NCBI RefSeq assembly: GCF_000717745.1 | Contig: NZ_JOBH01000017.1 | Coordinates: forward strand, 124,001 to 188,000 | DNA: 64,000 nt | Direction of reading: 5' to 3' | From: Streptomyces violens | Lineage (GTDB): Bacteria > Actinomycetota > Actinomycetes > Streptomycetales > Streptomycetaceae | Shown: positions 52,366 through 59,995 of the stretch, in pieces | Layout: each line of letters opens with the position of its first letter | Numbering within the stretch: the first letter of the stretch is position 1 | The notes under the pieces: generated by a model | Database searches by the model: none | What the model was told of the DNA's origin: nothing | What the model saw: the letters and a program-made list of their open reading frames with translations, nothing else | Made by a program: the position numbers and the translations under genes

Positions 52366-52623
52366 TCAGGCGCTGGCGTTGCGCGCCCGGTTACGAGCCG
52401 CACGGCGCTTCATTGCGCGGCGCTCGTCCTCGCTCAGACCACCCCAGACGCCGGAGTCCTGACCGGACTCGAGCGCCCACTGCAGGCACTGCTCCATGAC
52501 GGGGCAGCGGCGGCAGACGGCCTTGGCTTCCTCGATCTGCAGCAGCGCAGGACCGGTGTTGCCGATGGGGAAGAAGAGCTCGGGGTCTTCCTCGCGGCAA
52601 ACGGCGCGGTGACGCCAGTCCAT
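52366..52623 (-). CDS. wblE: WhiB-family Fe-S transcription factor WblE (WhiB1-type)
   Basis: The 85-residue protein has the four iron-sulfur cysteines C9, C37, C40 and C46 (CRRCPVMEQC), the turn GVWGGLSEDER and a basic C-terminal tail (RRAMKRRAARNRARN). WhiB1/WblE proteins bind region 4 of the principal sigma factor and respond to NO or O2 through a [4Fe-4S] cluster; WhiB1 is essential in mycobacteria. ATG 52623 follows GGAGATGGAGC. The leader is long, with a CRP-like palindrome 43 bp before the start and an eight-base T run further up. Confidence 0.95.
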   Translation of the reverse strand: MDWRHRAVCREEDPELFFPIGNTGPALLQIEEAKAVCRRCPVMEQCLQWALESGQDSGVWGGLSEDERRAMKRRAARNRARNASA

Positions 52624-52940
52624 GGCTGCTCCATCTCCTCGTATTACGGGAACGTTGCTTGTGAATGTGAACGCTTTCACGAATCCCTCCGCAAGGGAAG
52701 GGCCGAACACCCGCATGGGGTTGGTGCGGTCCTGGAAAAGAGGAGGGGATTCGGGCTCTCAAGGGGGCCGAAGAGCGGCCGTCCCGATCGCCATGAAGAG
52801 ACTCGCAAACCTCGGCGGCGGATACAACCCCTTCCGGAAACTTTTTTTTGATTCCTTGGTGTCGGCTGCGTCACAGCCGTACTTCTGGGGGGTGGAAGTC
52901 AGCCTAAACGTTCGACTGAAAGGACTTTAGGCCCTACTGC
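52624..52940 (-). promoter_or_regulatory. Long, AT-richer leader and promoter region of wblE
   Basis: This 317-bp stretch between the diacylglycerol-kinase gene and wblE is noticeably less G+C-rich than its surroundings. It holds the CRP-like site (52666-52681), a run of eight T on the plus strand (52842-52849) and many short AT segments. On the minus strand it precedes wblE and probably contains its promoter(s) and an untranslated leader. No protein gene is supported. Confidence 0.6.
52666..52681. promoter_or_regulatory. CRP-like palindrome upstream of wblE
   Basis: TGTGAACGCTTTCACG matches TGTGA-N6-TCACA except for the last base, and contains the perfect GTGAA-CGCT-TTCAC inverted repeat. 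It lies 43 bp before the wblE start. In M. tuberculosis whiB1 is controlled by the cAMP receptor protein through a site of this type. Confidence 0.65.
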
Positions 52941-53924
52941 TCACACAATCACACGCAGTGCACGGCGTACGCCTGTGAACGTCACGCTGGAACGCAGTCC
53001 CAGGTGGTCGCCGTCCATCTGGAAGGGCAGTGGAACCTGTGAATGCAAGGTGAAGTCCGTCTGATCATGAAGCGATACGGCGTGCTTTCCCCGTGGGCCG
53101 CGGTCCGGGGTTGACGCCAGCAGCTGGGTGGCGTACCGGGCGACCGCCGGGGTGGAGAGTCTGCTCAGCGCGAAGACGTCCAGGGCGGTGTCGAAGGACG
53201 CCTGTGGCGACGGGTAGACCGGGCGATTGCCCAGGTAGGTCCAGGGGGCGGTGTTGCAGATTATGGACAGGACGAGGTCTTTGATCACTTCCGTCGAGCC
53301 CGGTTCGGTGCCCGGGTGCTCCAGCGTGATCGTGCCGTGCCGGCGGTTCGGCTCGCCCATGAACTGGCGCATGACCTGTCGCACATACAGCGCATGGGTC
53401 GAACGCTTGCCGCGTTCGCGCTGTTGTTCGACTCGGCCCACGACGCCGGCATCGAAGCCGAAGCCCGCGCAGAAAGTGAACCAGCGCTTCGGAATCATCT
53501 CGTCCTGAGTGTCCGGTGTGCCGGCGGCCAAACCCAGTCCGACCGTACGTTCGCTGCCGTCGCGCAGTGCGTCCAGCAGGGCGCCGGTGGCCTCCACGGC
53601 GTCGTTCGGCAGACCCAGCGCCCGGGCGAAGACGTTCGTGGAGCCGCCGGGGACCACCGCGAGGCGCGGCAGCGCCTCCGGGTCCGGGCCGTGGGTCAGC
53701 AGACCGTTGACGACCTCGTTGACCGTCCCGTCGCCGCCGAGGGCGACCACCAGCTCCGTCTCGCCGCTCTCCGCGGCCCGGCGGGCGAGGTCGCGCGCGT
53801 GACCTCTGTACTCGGTCTGCGCGACCTCCAGCTTCAGGTCGCTGGCCAGCGCGTGGGCCAGTACGTCACGGGTGCGCGCACTGGTGGTGGTTGCTGCAGG
53901 GTTGACCACGAGAAGTGCACGCAT
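52941..53924 (-). CDS. Diacylglycerol/lipid kinase family protein
   Basis: The 327-residue protein has the DAGK catalytic domain: VVALGGDGTVNEVVNGLL (GGDGTVNE at 63-70) and LAVVPGGSTNVFARALGLP, then a beta-rich C-terminal lobe with FCAGFGFDAGVVGRVE and PFQMDGDHLG. It should phosphorylate diacylglycerol or a related lipid with ATP at the membrane face. The ATG at 53924 is the only good start. It stands upstream of wblE on the same strand, but the 317-bp gap implies separate promoters. Confidence 0.9.
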   Translation of the reverse strand: MRALLVVNPAATTTSARTRDVLAHALASDLKLEVAQTEYRGHARDLARRAAESGETELVVALGGDGTVNEVVNGLLTHGPDPEALPRLAVVPGGSTNVFARALGLPNDAVEATGALLDALRDGSERTVGLGLAAGTPDTQDEMIPKRWFTFCAGFGFDAGVVGRVEQQRERGKRSTHALYVRQVMRQFMGEPNRRHGTITLEHPGTEPGSTEVIKDLVLSIICNTAPWTYLGNRPVYPSPQASFDTALDVFALSRLSTPAVARYATQLLASTPDRGPRGKHAVSLHDQTDFTLHSQVPLPFQMDGDHLGLRSSVTFTGVRRALRVIV

Positions 53925-54007
53925 GGGGAGCAGGGTACCTACCTGTGGGTACGAGGGCCCAGCCCCTGCCCGTCAGGTGGACGGGTCCCCGGCGCTACCC
54001 TGCTGGG

Positions 54008-54463
54008 GTGAGCAGCAGTAAGCAGAAGCGGACCCCAGCCGCCCCCACGCCCGTCCCCGCACCCGCCGGGCCGCGGCCGCGCCGGCTGACCGCCGCGGCG
54101 GTGCTCACGGGCCTGGAAGGGCTCGCGCTGGCAGCGCTGGGCGTCTACATGCTGGTCGACGGGCTGACCGGCTCGCCGGACAGCCCTCAGCAGGCCGAGA
54201 TGGGCGGGATCACCGTGATCGTGCTCGCGCTGCTGCCGCTGGTCTCCGCGCGCGGGCTGTGGCTGCGGCGGCGCTGGAGCCGCGGACCCTCGCTGATCAC
54301 TCAGATCGTGGCGCTGCCGGTGGCCTGGACGCTGATCAACGGCGGGGGCGCGCTGCTCGCGGGCGGCGTGGTCCTGGGCGTCGTCGCGTTCGTCGTGCTC
54401 GGTCTGCTGGTCAATCCGACGGCCACCGAGGCGCTGGGCATCGGGCCGCGCGAGGACACGTAG
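54008..54463 (+). CDS. Small membrane protein of unknown function
   Basis: The 151-residue protein has a basic, Pro/Ala-rich N-terminus (SSSKQKRTPAAPTPVPAPAG) and four predicted helices, for example LTAAAVLTGLEGLALAALGVYMLV and GGALLAGGVVLGVVAFVVLGLLV. The last 15 residues (PTATEALGIGPREDT) are polar. It is divergent from the lipid kinase gene, 83 bp away. The GTG at 54008 has only a weak GCTGG ribosome site. No named family recognised; similar proteins occur at this place in other streptomycetes as far as I recall. Confidence 0.75.
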   Translation: MSSSKQKRTPAAPTPVPAPAGPRPRRLTAAAVLTGLEGLALAALGVYMLVDGLTGSPDSPQQAEMGGITVIVLALLPLVSARGLWLRRRWSRGPSLITQIVALPVAWTLINGGGALLAGGVVLGVVAFVVLGLLVNPTATEALGIGPREDT

Positions 54464-54571
54464 CCGACTCGCGGCCGACTCGTGGCCGGGGCCAGTCGCC
54501 GGCTTGCGGGGACCGCGCAGGGGGCGGCGTGTAGGCGGCGGCGCTCGCTGCGCGCCGGGGCGGCCGCACAG

Positions 54572-54740
54572 CCGTACGCCGGTACTCGCGCGGGCGCTCA
54601 GGAGAGCCGCACGCCGGGCTTGCGCGGGGCGTGCCGGAAAGCCGTACGCCGGGATTGTGCCGGGCGTGCTGGAAAGTCGTACGTCCTCGTACGAGCGGGC
54701 GTTCGGGAAGTCCGTACGCCGACGGGCGCGGGCGCACCGG
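54572..54740 (+). repeat. 35-bp minisatellite, about 4.8 units
   Basis: Units start at 54572, 54607, 54642, 54677 and 54711. The first three are exactly 35 bp, opening with CCGTACGCCGG or CCGCACGCCGG and closing with GGAGAG or GGAAAG; the fourth is 34 bp and more divergent, the fifth is partial. The array lies in the 393-bp gap between the convergent membrane-protein gene and sigH. Outside the array the gap shows no gene or clear terminator. Confidence 0.8.
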
Positions 54741-54856
54741 GCCCGTGTGGCTCCCGGCGGAGTCCTGTGGGGCTGTCGGTGCGGCCCGCGCCCGTCGTGC
54801 GGTCGTGGTCCGGAGTGCGGCGGATCCGGCGGTCTCCCGCCCCGCCGGAGGGTCCG

Positions 54857-55816
54857 CTACTCCTCGACCAGCAGCTTGTCGCGGAGCTGGGCCAGGGTGC
54901 GGGCCAGCAGCCGGGAGACGTGCATCTGCGAGATGCCGACCTCCTGGGCGATCTGCGACTGGGTCATATTGCCGAAGAAGCGCAGCAGAAGGATCTTCTT
55001 CTCGCGCGGCGGCAGGTCCTCCAGCAGCGGCTTGAGGGATTCGCGGTACTCGACGCCCTCCAGCGCCTCGTCCTCGGCGCCCAGGGTGTCGGCGACCGCG
55101 GGGGACTCGTCGTCGGTGTCCGGCACGTCCAGCGAGAGGGTGCTGTAGGCGTTCGCCGACTCCAGGCCCTCCAGCACCTCCTCCTCGGAGATGCGCAGAT
55201 GCTCGGCCAGCTCATGGACCGTGGGGGCACGGCCGTGCCGCTGGGAGAGCTCCGCGGTCGCCGTGGTCAGCGACAGCCGCAGCTCCTGCAGGCGGCGCGG
55301 CACGCGGACCGCCCAGCCCTTGTCGCGGAAGTGCCGCTTGATCTCGCCGACCACGGTCGGGGTGGCGTACGTGGAGAACTCCACGCCGCGCTCCGGATCG
55401 AACCGGTCCACCGACTTGATCAGGCCGATCGTGGCGACCTGGGTGAGGTCGTCGAGCGGCTCGCCGCGGTTGCGGAAGCGCCGGGCGAGATGCTCCACCA
55501 GGGGGAGGTGCATCCGGACCAGGGTGTTCCGCAGCTCCGCGCGCTCGTCGGAGCCCTCCGGGAGCTTGCGCAGCTCGTAGAACATCGCGCGGGCACCACT
55601 GCGGTCGTGCGGATCATGCGCATCGTGAGGGTGATGCTGCGGATCCTGCTGCTGCCGCTGCTGCTCGCTGTGGTCCATGTGGTCCGCCCGCTCTGCCTGC
55701 TCCGCCGCGTTCAACCGGCCGCTGAGGTCGTCCGTGCCCATCGGGTGCGGCCGGGCCTGCTGCTCGGGGATGGCCACTCTGGGCTCCATCCGCGCGCCGC
55801 GCTCCAGATCCTTCAC
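54857..55816 (-). CDS. sigH: Stress-response sigma factor of the SigB/SigF/SigH group
   Basis: The 319-residue sigma factor has region 2 (HLARRFRNRGEPLDDLTQVATIGLIKSVDRFDP), region 3 (RVPRRLQELRLSLTTATAEL) and region 4 (LLLRFFGNMTQSQIAQEVGISQMHVSRLLARTL). The first 77 residues are a His/Gln/Asp-rich extension (HSEQQRQQQDPQHHPHDAHD) before MFYELRKL, where a shorter form could begin. This, and the anti-sigma gene immediately upstream, match sigH of S. coelicolor, an osmotic and developmental stress sigma factor made in several lengths. GTG 55816 follows GAGGGGGCCCT. Sixteen bp separate it from the anti-sigma stop. Confidence 0.88.
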   Translation of the reverse strand: MKDLERGARMEPRVAIPEQQARPHPMGTDDLSGRLNAAEQAERADHMDHSEQQRQQQDPQHHPHDAHDPHDRSGARAMFYELRKLPEGSDERAELRNTLVRMHLPLVEHLARRFRNRGEPLDDLTQVATIGLIKSVDRFDPERGVEFSTYATPTVVGEIKRHFRDKGWAVRVPRRLQELRLSLTTATAELSQRHGRAPTVHELAEHLRISEEEVLEGLESANAYSTLSLDVPDTDDESPAVADTLGAEDEALEGVEYRESLKPLLEDLPPREKKILLLRFFGNMTQSQIAQEVGISQMHVSRLLARTLAQLRDKLLVEE

Positions 55817-55832
55817 AGGGCCCCCTCTTCGG

Positions 55833-56246
55833 TCATGACGGTCCGGGACCGGCGCCGCGCTCCTTGTACAGACTGATGCTGACCGTCTGGTCCTCGGCGA
55901 CGGTGGAGTCGACCTTGCCGGCCAGTGCGGAGAGCACCGTCCAGGCGAAGGTGTCGCGCTCTGGAGCGCGTCCGTCGGTGGTGGGAGCCGATACGGTCAC
56001 CTGCAGCGCGTCGTCGATCAGCCGGAAGACGCAGCTCAGCACACTTCCGGGGACGGCTTGCTGCAGGAGGATCGCGCACGCCTCGTCGACGGCGATACGC
56101 AGATCCTCGATCTCGTCGAGGGTGAAGTCCAACCGGGCTGCCAGTCCGGCCGTGGCCGTACGCAGCACCGACAGATAGGCACCCGCAGCGGGCAGCCGGA
56201 CTTCCACGAAGTCCTGATTCCCGGGCTCGCCTGCGATCTGGGACAC
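55833..56246 (-). CDS. prsH: RsbW-type anti-sigma factor for SigH (PrsH/UshX-like)
   Basis: The 137-residue protein has an HATPase_c (GHKL) fold of the RsbW/SpoIIAB kind: LDFTLDEIEDLRIAVDEACAILLQQAVPG carries the N-box Glu and Asp. The later ATP-lid glycines are poorly conserved (DGRAPERDTFAWTVLSAL), so kinase activity is uncertain. GTG 56246 (VSQIAGEPGN) is chosen because GGAGG lies five nt before it; GTG 56252 and a TTG further up are in frame but lack this. It is the first gene of the sigH operon. No anti-anti-sigma gene is adjacent. Confidence 0.87.
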   Translation of the reverse strand: MSQIAGEPGNQDFVEVRLPAAGAYLSVLRTATAGLAARLDFTLDEIEDLRIAVDEACAILLQQAVPGSVLSCVFRLIDDALQVTVSAPTTDGRAPERDTFAWTVLSALAGKVDSTVAEDQTVSISLYKERGAGPGPS

Positions 56247-56328
56247 CCTCACCTCCAAGGTGACACAAGCTGTTTGAGCTGATATTCATGCCGGACCGGA
56301 TCCTCCCGGCGGAAGGAACGGCCACCCG

Positions 56329-56348
56329 GCACAGCGCATGCGCTGTGC
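56329..56348. promoter_or_regulatory. 20-bp perfect palindrome upstream of the sigH operon
   Basis: GCACAGCGCATGCGCTGTGC is a perfect inverted repeat without spacer, 83 bp before the anti-sigma start. A second symmetric element, GAGTG-T-CACTC (56443-56453), lies about 100 bp further upstream. Both are candidate operators for the multi-promoter sigH region. Neither matches, as I read it, the BldD consensus known to act at sigH in S. coelicolor. Confidence 0.55.
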
Positions 56349-56512
56349 GACGCTATCGCGATCTGCGGTGCAATGTCGCCCGGGATCGGCGTGGCTGCCG
56401 GCCTGGCACGACGGTGGGACTCGCAGTGTCCCGCAAACCCACGAGTGTCACTCATTGTAAGCCTACGGGTACGGACAGTGGCTAGGGGTCTGCACTGCCA
56501 AATCGGCGCTGG

Positions 56513-57001
56513 TTACGCTGCGTTGGCATCTGCAGTTGCCGCGAGCTCGTGCAGTGCCTCTCCAGTGAGCCGGAAGACGGTCCATTCGTCCATGGGCTGA
56601 GCACCGATCGACTTGTATATACCGATGGACGGTTCATTCCAATCCAGGACTGACCATTCAAAACGTCCGTATCCACGGCGGATGCATATCTGCGCCAGCG
56701 CGGCGAGCAGTGACTTGCCGTGTCCGGCGCCGCGGTGCGCAGGCCTGACGTACAGGTCCTCCAGATAGACACCGTGCGTGCCCGTCCACGTGGAGAAGTT
56801 GCGGAACCACAGGGCAAAGCCCACCGGGGTGCCGGACTCCTCGGCGATCAGCCCGAAGACGGCCGGGTGCTCGCCGAACAGGGCGTCGCGGAGCTGCTCT
56901 TCGGTGGCCTTCGCCGACTCCAGTTCGCGCTCGTACTCCGCGAGCTCGCGGATCATGGCGTGGATCGCCGGAACGTCGTCGGGTGTCGCAGTGCGGATCA
57001 T
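56513..57001 (-). CDS. GNAT acetyltransferase resembling diamine (spermidine/spermine) N-acetyltransferase
   Basis: The 162-residue protein is a GNAT fold with the acetyl-CoA loop VRPAHRGAGHGKSLL. It shares with eukaryotic SSAT the segments FGEHPAVF, VGFALWF, YLEDLYV and VLDWNEPSIGIYKSIGA in the same order. A polyamine or related amine substrate is therefore plausible. ATG 57001 (MIRTATPDD) is the family start. It is divergent from nothing close; upstream lies the UBP finger gene on the same strand, 84 bp away. Confidence 0.85.
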   Translation of the reverse strand: MIRTATPDDVPAIHAMIRELAEYERELESAKATEEQLRDALFGEHPAVFGLIAEESGTPVGFALWFRNFSTWTGTHGVYLEDLYVRPAHRGAGHGKSLLAALAQICIRRGYGRFEWSVLDWNEPSIGIYKSIGAQPMDEWTVFRLTGEALHELAATADANAA

Positions 57002-57085
57002 GCTGTGAAGGCTAACGGGCCCCACTGACAACCGGCGCCGGGCGCCGTGCGGCCCGCGCGCCCGGAGGAGCGCTCGTACCAGCGC

Positions 57086-57346
57086 TCAGACCAGCGTTTT
57101 GTCGGTGAAGCACCAGCGCCAGTCCTCGCCCGCCCCGAAGGAGCGCATCACCGGATGCCCGGTCGCCTCGAAGTGCGCCGTGGCGTGCCGGTACGGCGAG
57201 GAGTCGCAGCACCCGACGTGGCCGCAGACCAGGCAGAGCCGCAGCTGTACGGGGTGGCTGCCGACGGCGAGGCACTCGGTGCAGGTGTCGCTCAGCGCGG
57301 CCGGTTCGGGGCGCGGCAGGTCGAGAACGTGCGGGCACTCGCTCAT
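57086..57346 (-). CDS. Stand-alone UBP-type zinc finger protein
   Basis: The 86-residue protein is a single ZnF-UBP domain: SECPHVLDL, CTECLAVGSHPVQLRLCLVCGHVGCCDSSPYRHATAHFEATGHPV and WRWCFTD. The Cys and His pattern (CxxC, CxxC, H, H) is complete. In eukaryotes the domain binds the free C-terminus of ubiquitin. Bacterial copies like this have no known partner; in actinobacteria the prokaryotic ubiquitin-like or MoaD/ThiS-type proteins would be candidates (inference). ATG 57346 is the only reasonable start. Divergent from the antiporter gene with 40 bp between the starts. Confidence 0.85.
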   Translation of the reverse strand: MSECPHVLDLPRPEPAALSDTCTECLAVGSHPVQLRLCLVCGHVGCCDSSPYRHATAHFEATGHPVMRSFGAGEDWRWCFTDKTLV

Positions 57347-57386
57347 GATTGCCAGATTAGCCGGAACGCGCGGGGACGGGTCTGCC

Positions 57387-58994
57387 ATGGATGTGATGCC
57401 ACTGCTGTTGCTGGTCGCCGGGAGCGCGGCCGTCGCGGGACTGGCGAGGCGTACGCCCGTACCCGCGCCCCTGCTGCTCGTCGCGGCCGGGCTCGGTGCG
57501 GGCTATCTGCCCGGCGTCCCCGACTACCCTCTCGACCCGCACATCGTGCTGCCCCTGCTGCTGCCGCCCCTGCTGCACACCGCGGCGCTGGACAGCTCGT
57601 ACCTGGACCTGCGGGCCAATCTGCGCCCGGTAGCGCTGCTGTCGGTCGGCTACGTGCTCTTCGCGACGCTGGCCGTCGGATACGCCGCGTACCTCGTCAT
57701 CCCGGACCTGCCGCTGACCGCGGCCCTCGTGCTGGGCGCGGTCATCGCGCCCCCGGACGCCGTGGCGGCCACCGCCATCGCCCGCCGGCTGCGGCTGCCC
57801 GGCCGGATCACGACCATCCTGCAGGGCGAGTCGCTGGTCAACGACGCCACCGCCATCACCGCCTACAAGGTGGCGCTCGCCGCGGCCGTCGGGGAGGGCG
57901 CGACCTGGGCCGGCGGCCTGAAGGAGTTCGGCATCGCGGCGGTCGGCGGCATCGGGATCGGGCTGGTCCTCATGGGGCCGCTGCACTGGCTGCGCTGCAA
58001 GCTGCGGGACTCCGCGGTACTGGAGAACACGCTGTCGCTGCTCATCCCGTTCCTGGCGTACTCGGTGGCCGAGCACGTCGGCGCCTCCGGGGTGCTCGCC
58101 GTCGTGGTGGTCGCGCTGTACCTGGGGCACCGCTCCTGGCAGGTGGGCTTCGATACGCGGCTCCAGGAGGCCGCGGTGTGGACGATGGTCGCCTTCCTGC
58201 TGGAGTCCACGGTCTTCGCGCTCATCGGGCTCCAGCTGCCGGTCGTGGTGCGGGGGCTGGGGGAGTTCAGCACCGTGCAGGCGATCACGTACGCCCTTGT
58301 GCTGTTCGCCGTGGTGGTGCTGGCGCGCTTCGTATGGGTGTTCCCCGCGACGTACCTGCCCCGGTGGCTGTCGGCGCGTATTCGGGAACGGGAAGCCGAC
58401 ACGACCTGGACGGCGCCGGTGATCGTCGGCTGGGCCGGGATGCGCGGGGTGGTCTCGCTGGCGATCGCCTTCTCCATCCCGCTGACGACGCACAGCGGCG
58501 AGCCCTTCCCTGCGCGCAACCTGGTGCTCTTCCTGACCTTCAGCACCGTCATCGGCACCCTCGTGGTCCAGGGGCTGACGCTGCCGCCGCTGATCCGGCT
58601 CCTGAAGCTGCCCCGGCCGGATCCGCAGGCCGAGACGCTGGCCGAGGCGCAGGCGCAGAACGACGCGTCGGACGCGGCGGAGCGCCGGCTGCGCGAACTC
58701 CTGGAGGACTCGCGCAACGCGCTGCCGGGGCCCTTGGAGGACCGGCTGCGGACCGTCCTGGAGCGCCGCCGCAACGCCGTCTGGGAGCGGCTGGGGCCGC
58801 CGAACGCGGAGACCGGGGAGTCGGTGGAGGCGACCTACCTGCGGCTGGCCCGGGAGATGATCGGCGCGGAGCGCGCGGTCTTCGTGGAGCTGCGCGACGC
58901 CCGGCGGATCGACGACGAGATGCTGCGGACGCTGCTGCGCCGGCTGGACCTGGAGGAGGCGGCGGCGTACCGGGAGACGGTGAGCCCGGAGTAA
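57387..58994 (+). CDS. Na+/H+ antiporter, CPA1 family
   Basis: The 535-residue protein has 12-13 transmembrane helices and CPA1/NhaP features: ALVLGAVIAPPDAVAATAIARRL (the acidic PPDAV motif), LQGESLVNDATAITAYKVAL (the essential ND pair), and WAGMRGVVSLAIAFSIPL near the end of the membrane part. A cytoplasmic tail of about 130 residues with coiled-coil character follows (LAEAQAQNDASDAAERRLRELLEDS). It exchanges cytoplasmic Na+ or K+ for H+. ATG 57387 follows GGGGACGGG. Confidence 0.9.
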   Translation: MDVMPLLLLVAGSAAVAGLARRTPVPAPLLLVAAGLGAGYLPGVPDYPLDPHIVLPLLLPPLLHTAALDSSYLDLRANLRPVALLSVGYVLFATLAVGYAAYLVIPDLPLTAALVLGAVIAPPDAVAATAIARRLRLPGRITTILQGESLVNDATAITAYKVALAAAVGEGATWAGGLKEFGIAAVGGIGIGLVLMGPLHWLRCKLRDSAVLENTLSLLIPFLAYSVAEHVGASGVLAVVVVALYLGHRSWQVGFDTRLQEAAVWTMVAFLLESTVFALIGLQLPVVVRGLGEFSTVQAITYALVLFAVVVLARFVWVFPATYLPRWLSARIREREADTTWTAPVIVGWAGMRGVVSLAIAFSIPLTTHSGEPFPARNLVLFLTFSTVIGTLVVQGLTLPPLIRLLKLPRPDPQAETLAEAQAQNDASDAAERRLRELLEDSRNALPGPLEDRLRTVLERRRNAVWERLGPPNAETGESVEATYLRLAREMIGAERAVFVELRDARRIDDEMLRTLLRRLDLEEAAAYRETVSPE

Positions 58995-59034
58995 GGCGGT
59001 GCGCTGCTTCAGAGGTCCCGGGACACGGCCTGCC

Positions 59035-59952
59035 TCAGGGTGAGCCGGTGATCACCGCGGCCACGGTGGTGCCCGGCGCGAAGGCGCCCTCTTCGGTACG
59101 CGTCACCAGGCCCAGCAGCATCTTCGCCACGTACACCCGCTCCAGCGGCAGGCCGTGCCGCGCCTCGAAATCTGTGGCGAAGGCGTCCAGCGCTGGCGTG
59201 CTGCGGGCGTAGCCGCCGCAGTGGAACGCGGTGTCCAGCCGCCAGTCACCGCGCCGGCCCCCGAAGGCCGCCTCCTGGAGGCGCAGTACGTCTGCCTCCA
59301 GGAAGTGGCCGGGGCCGGGGCCGCCCTTCAGTACGGGGAAGCCGAGGGCGCGCTGTCCCGGGGCGAGGCCCGCGGCCAGTCCCGCGAGGGTGCCGCCGGT
59401 CCCGCAGGCCACGGCGACGACGTCGGCGGCCCCGGCCAGCTCGTGGCCCAGGGCGGCGCAGCCGCGGGCGGCGAGGGCGTTGCTGCCGCCCTCGGGGACC
59501 AGGCGGTACGGCCCGAAGCGGGCGCGCAGCGCGTCGAGCAGCTCGGGGTCGTCCTTGCGGCGGTAGCGGGCGCGGTCCAGGAAGTGCAGCCGCATGCCGT
59601 CGGCGGCACAGCGGGCCAGCGAGGGGTTCAGCGGCCGGTCGGCCAGTTCCTCGCCCCGTACGACGCCTATCGTGTCCAGGCCCAGGAGGCGGCCCGCCGC
59701 GGCGGTGGCGCGCAGGTGGTTGGAGTACGCGCCGCCGAACGTGAGCAGCGTGCGGTCCCCGGCCGCCGCGGCGGCGCGGAGATTGGGCTCCAGTTTCCGC
59801 CATTTGTTGCCCGGCAGATCGGGGTGTATCAGGTCGTCCCGCTTGAGCAGCAGGCGTACGCCGCGGCGCGCGAACCGGTCGTCCTCGATCTCCTGTACCG
59901 GGGACGGCAGGTGCGGCCGCAGCGTCTTCGGGTCGGGGACGGTGCCGGTCAC
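59035..59952 (-). CDS. PLP-dependent D-cysteine desulfhydrase / ACC deaminase family
   Basis: The 305-residue protein is a fold-type II PLP enzyme. LLLKRDDLIHPDLPGNKWRKLEPNL contains the PLP lysine (GNKxRK), followed by LLTFGGAYSNHLRATAAAG (the nucleophile-binding loop) and VAVACGTGGTLAGLAAGL (phosphate site). These mark the ACC deaminase/D-cysteine desulfhydrase group; residues separating the two activities cannot be settled by eye, but most family members act on D-cysteine. GTG 59952. It is convergent with the antiporter gene. Confidence 0.85.
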   Translation of the reverse strand: MTGTVPDPKTLRPHLPSPVQEIEDDRFARRGVRLLLKRDDLIHPDLPGNKWRKLEPNLRAAAAAGDRTLLTFGGAYSNHLRATAAAGRLLGLDTIGVVRGEELADRPLNPSLARCAADGMRLHFLDRARYRRKDDPELLDALRARFGPYRLVPEGGSNALAARGCAALGHELAGAADVVAVACGTGGTLAGLAAGLAPGQRALGFPVLKGGPGPGHFLEADVLRLQEAAFGGRRGDWRLDTAFHCGGYARSTPALDAFATDFEARHGLPLERVYVAKMLLGLVTRTEEGAFAPGTTVAAVITGSP

Positions 59953-59995
59953 GCCCCCATTGTCCGCGCGGCGCCCCGCGCCACGCGGCGGGACG

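Noticed and set aside
52792..52930. 45-codon plus-strand ORF in the wblE leader (MKRLANLGGGYNPF)
   Set aside because: Its composition is less biased than typical shadows, but it runs through the T8 run antisense to the leader, has no ribosome site, and is better explained as non-coding leader DNA.
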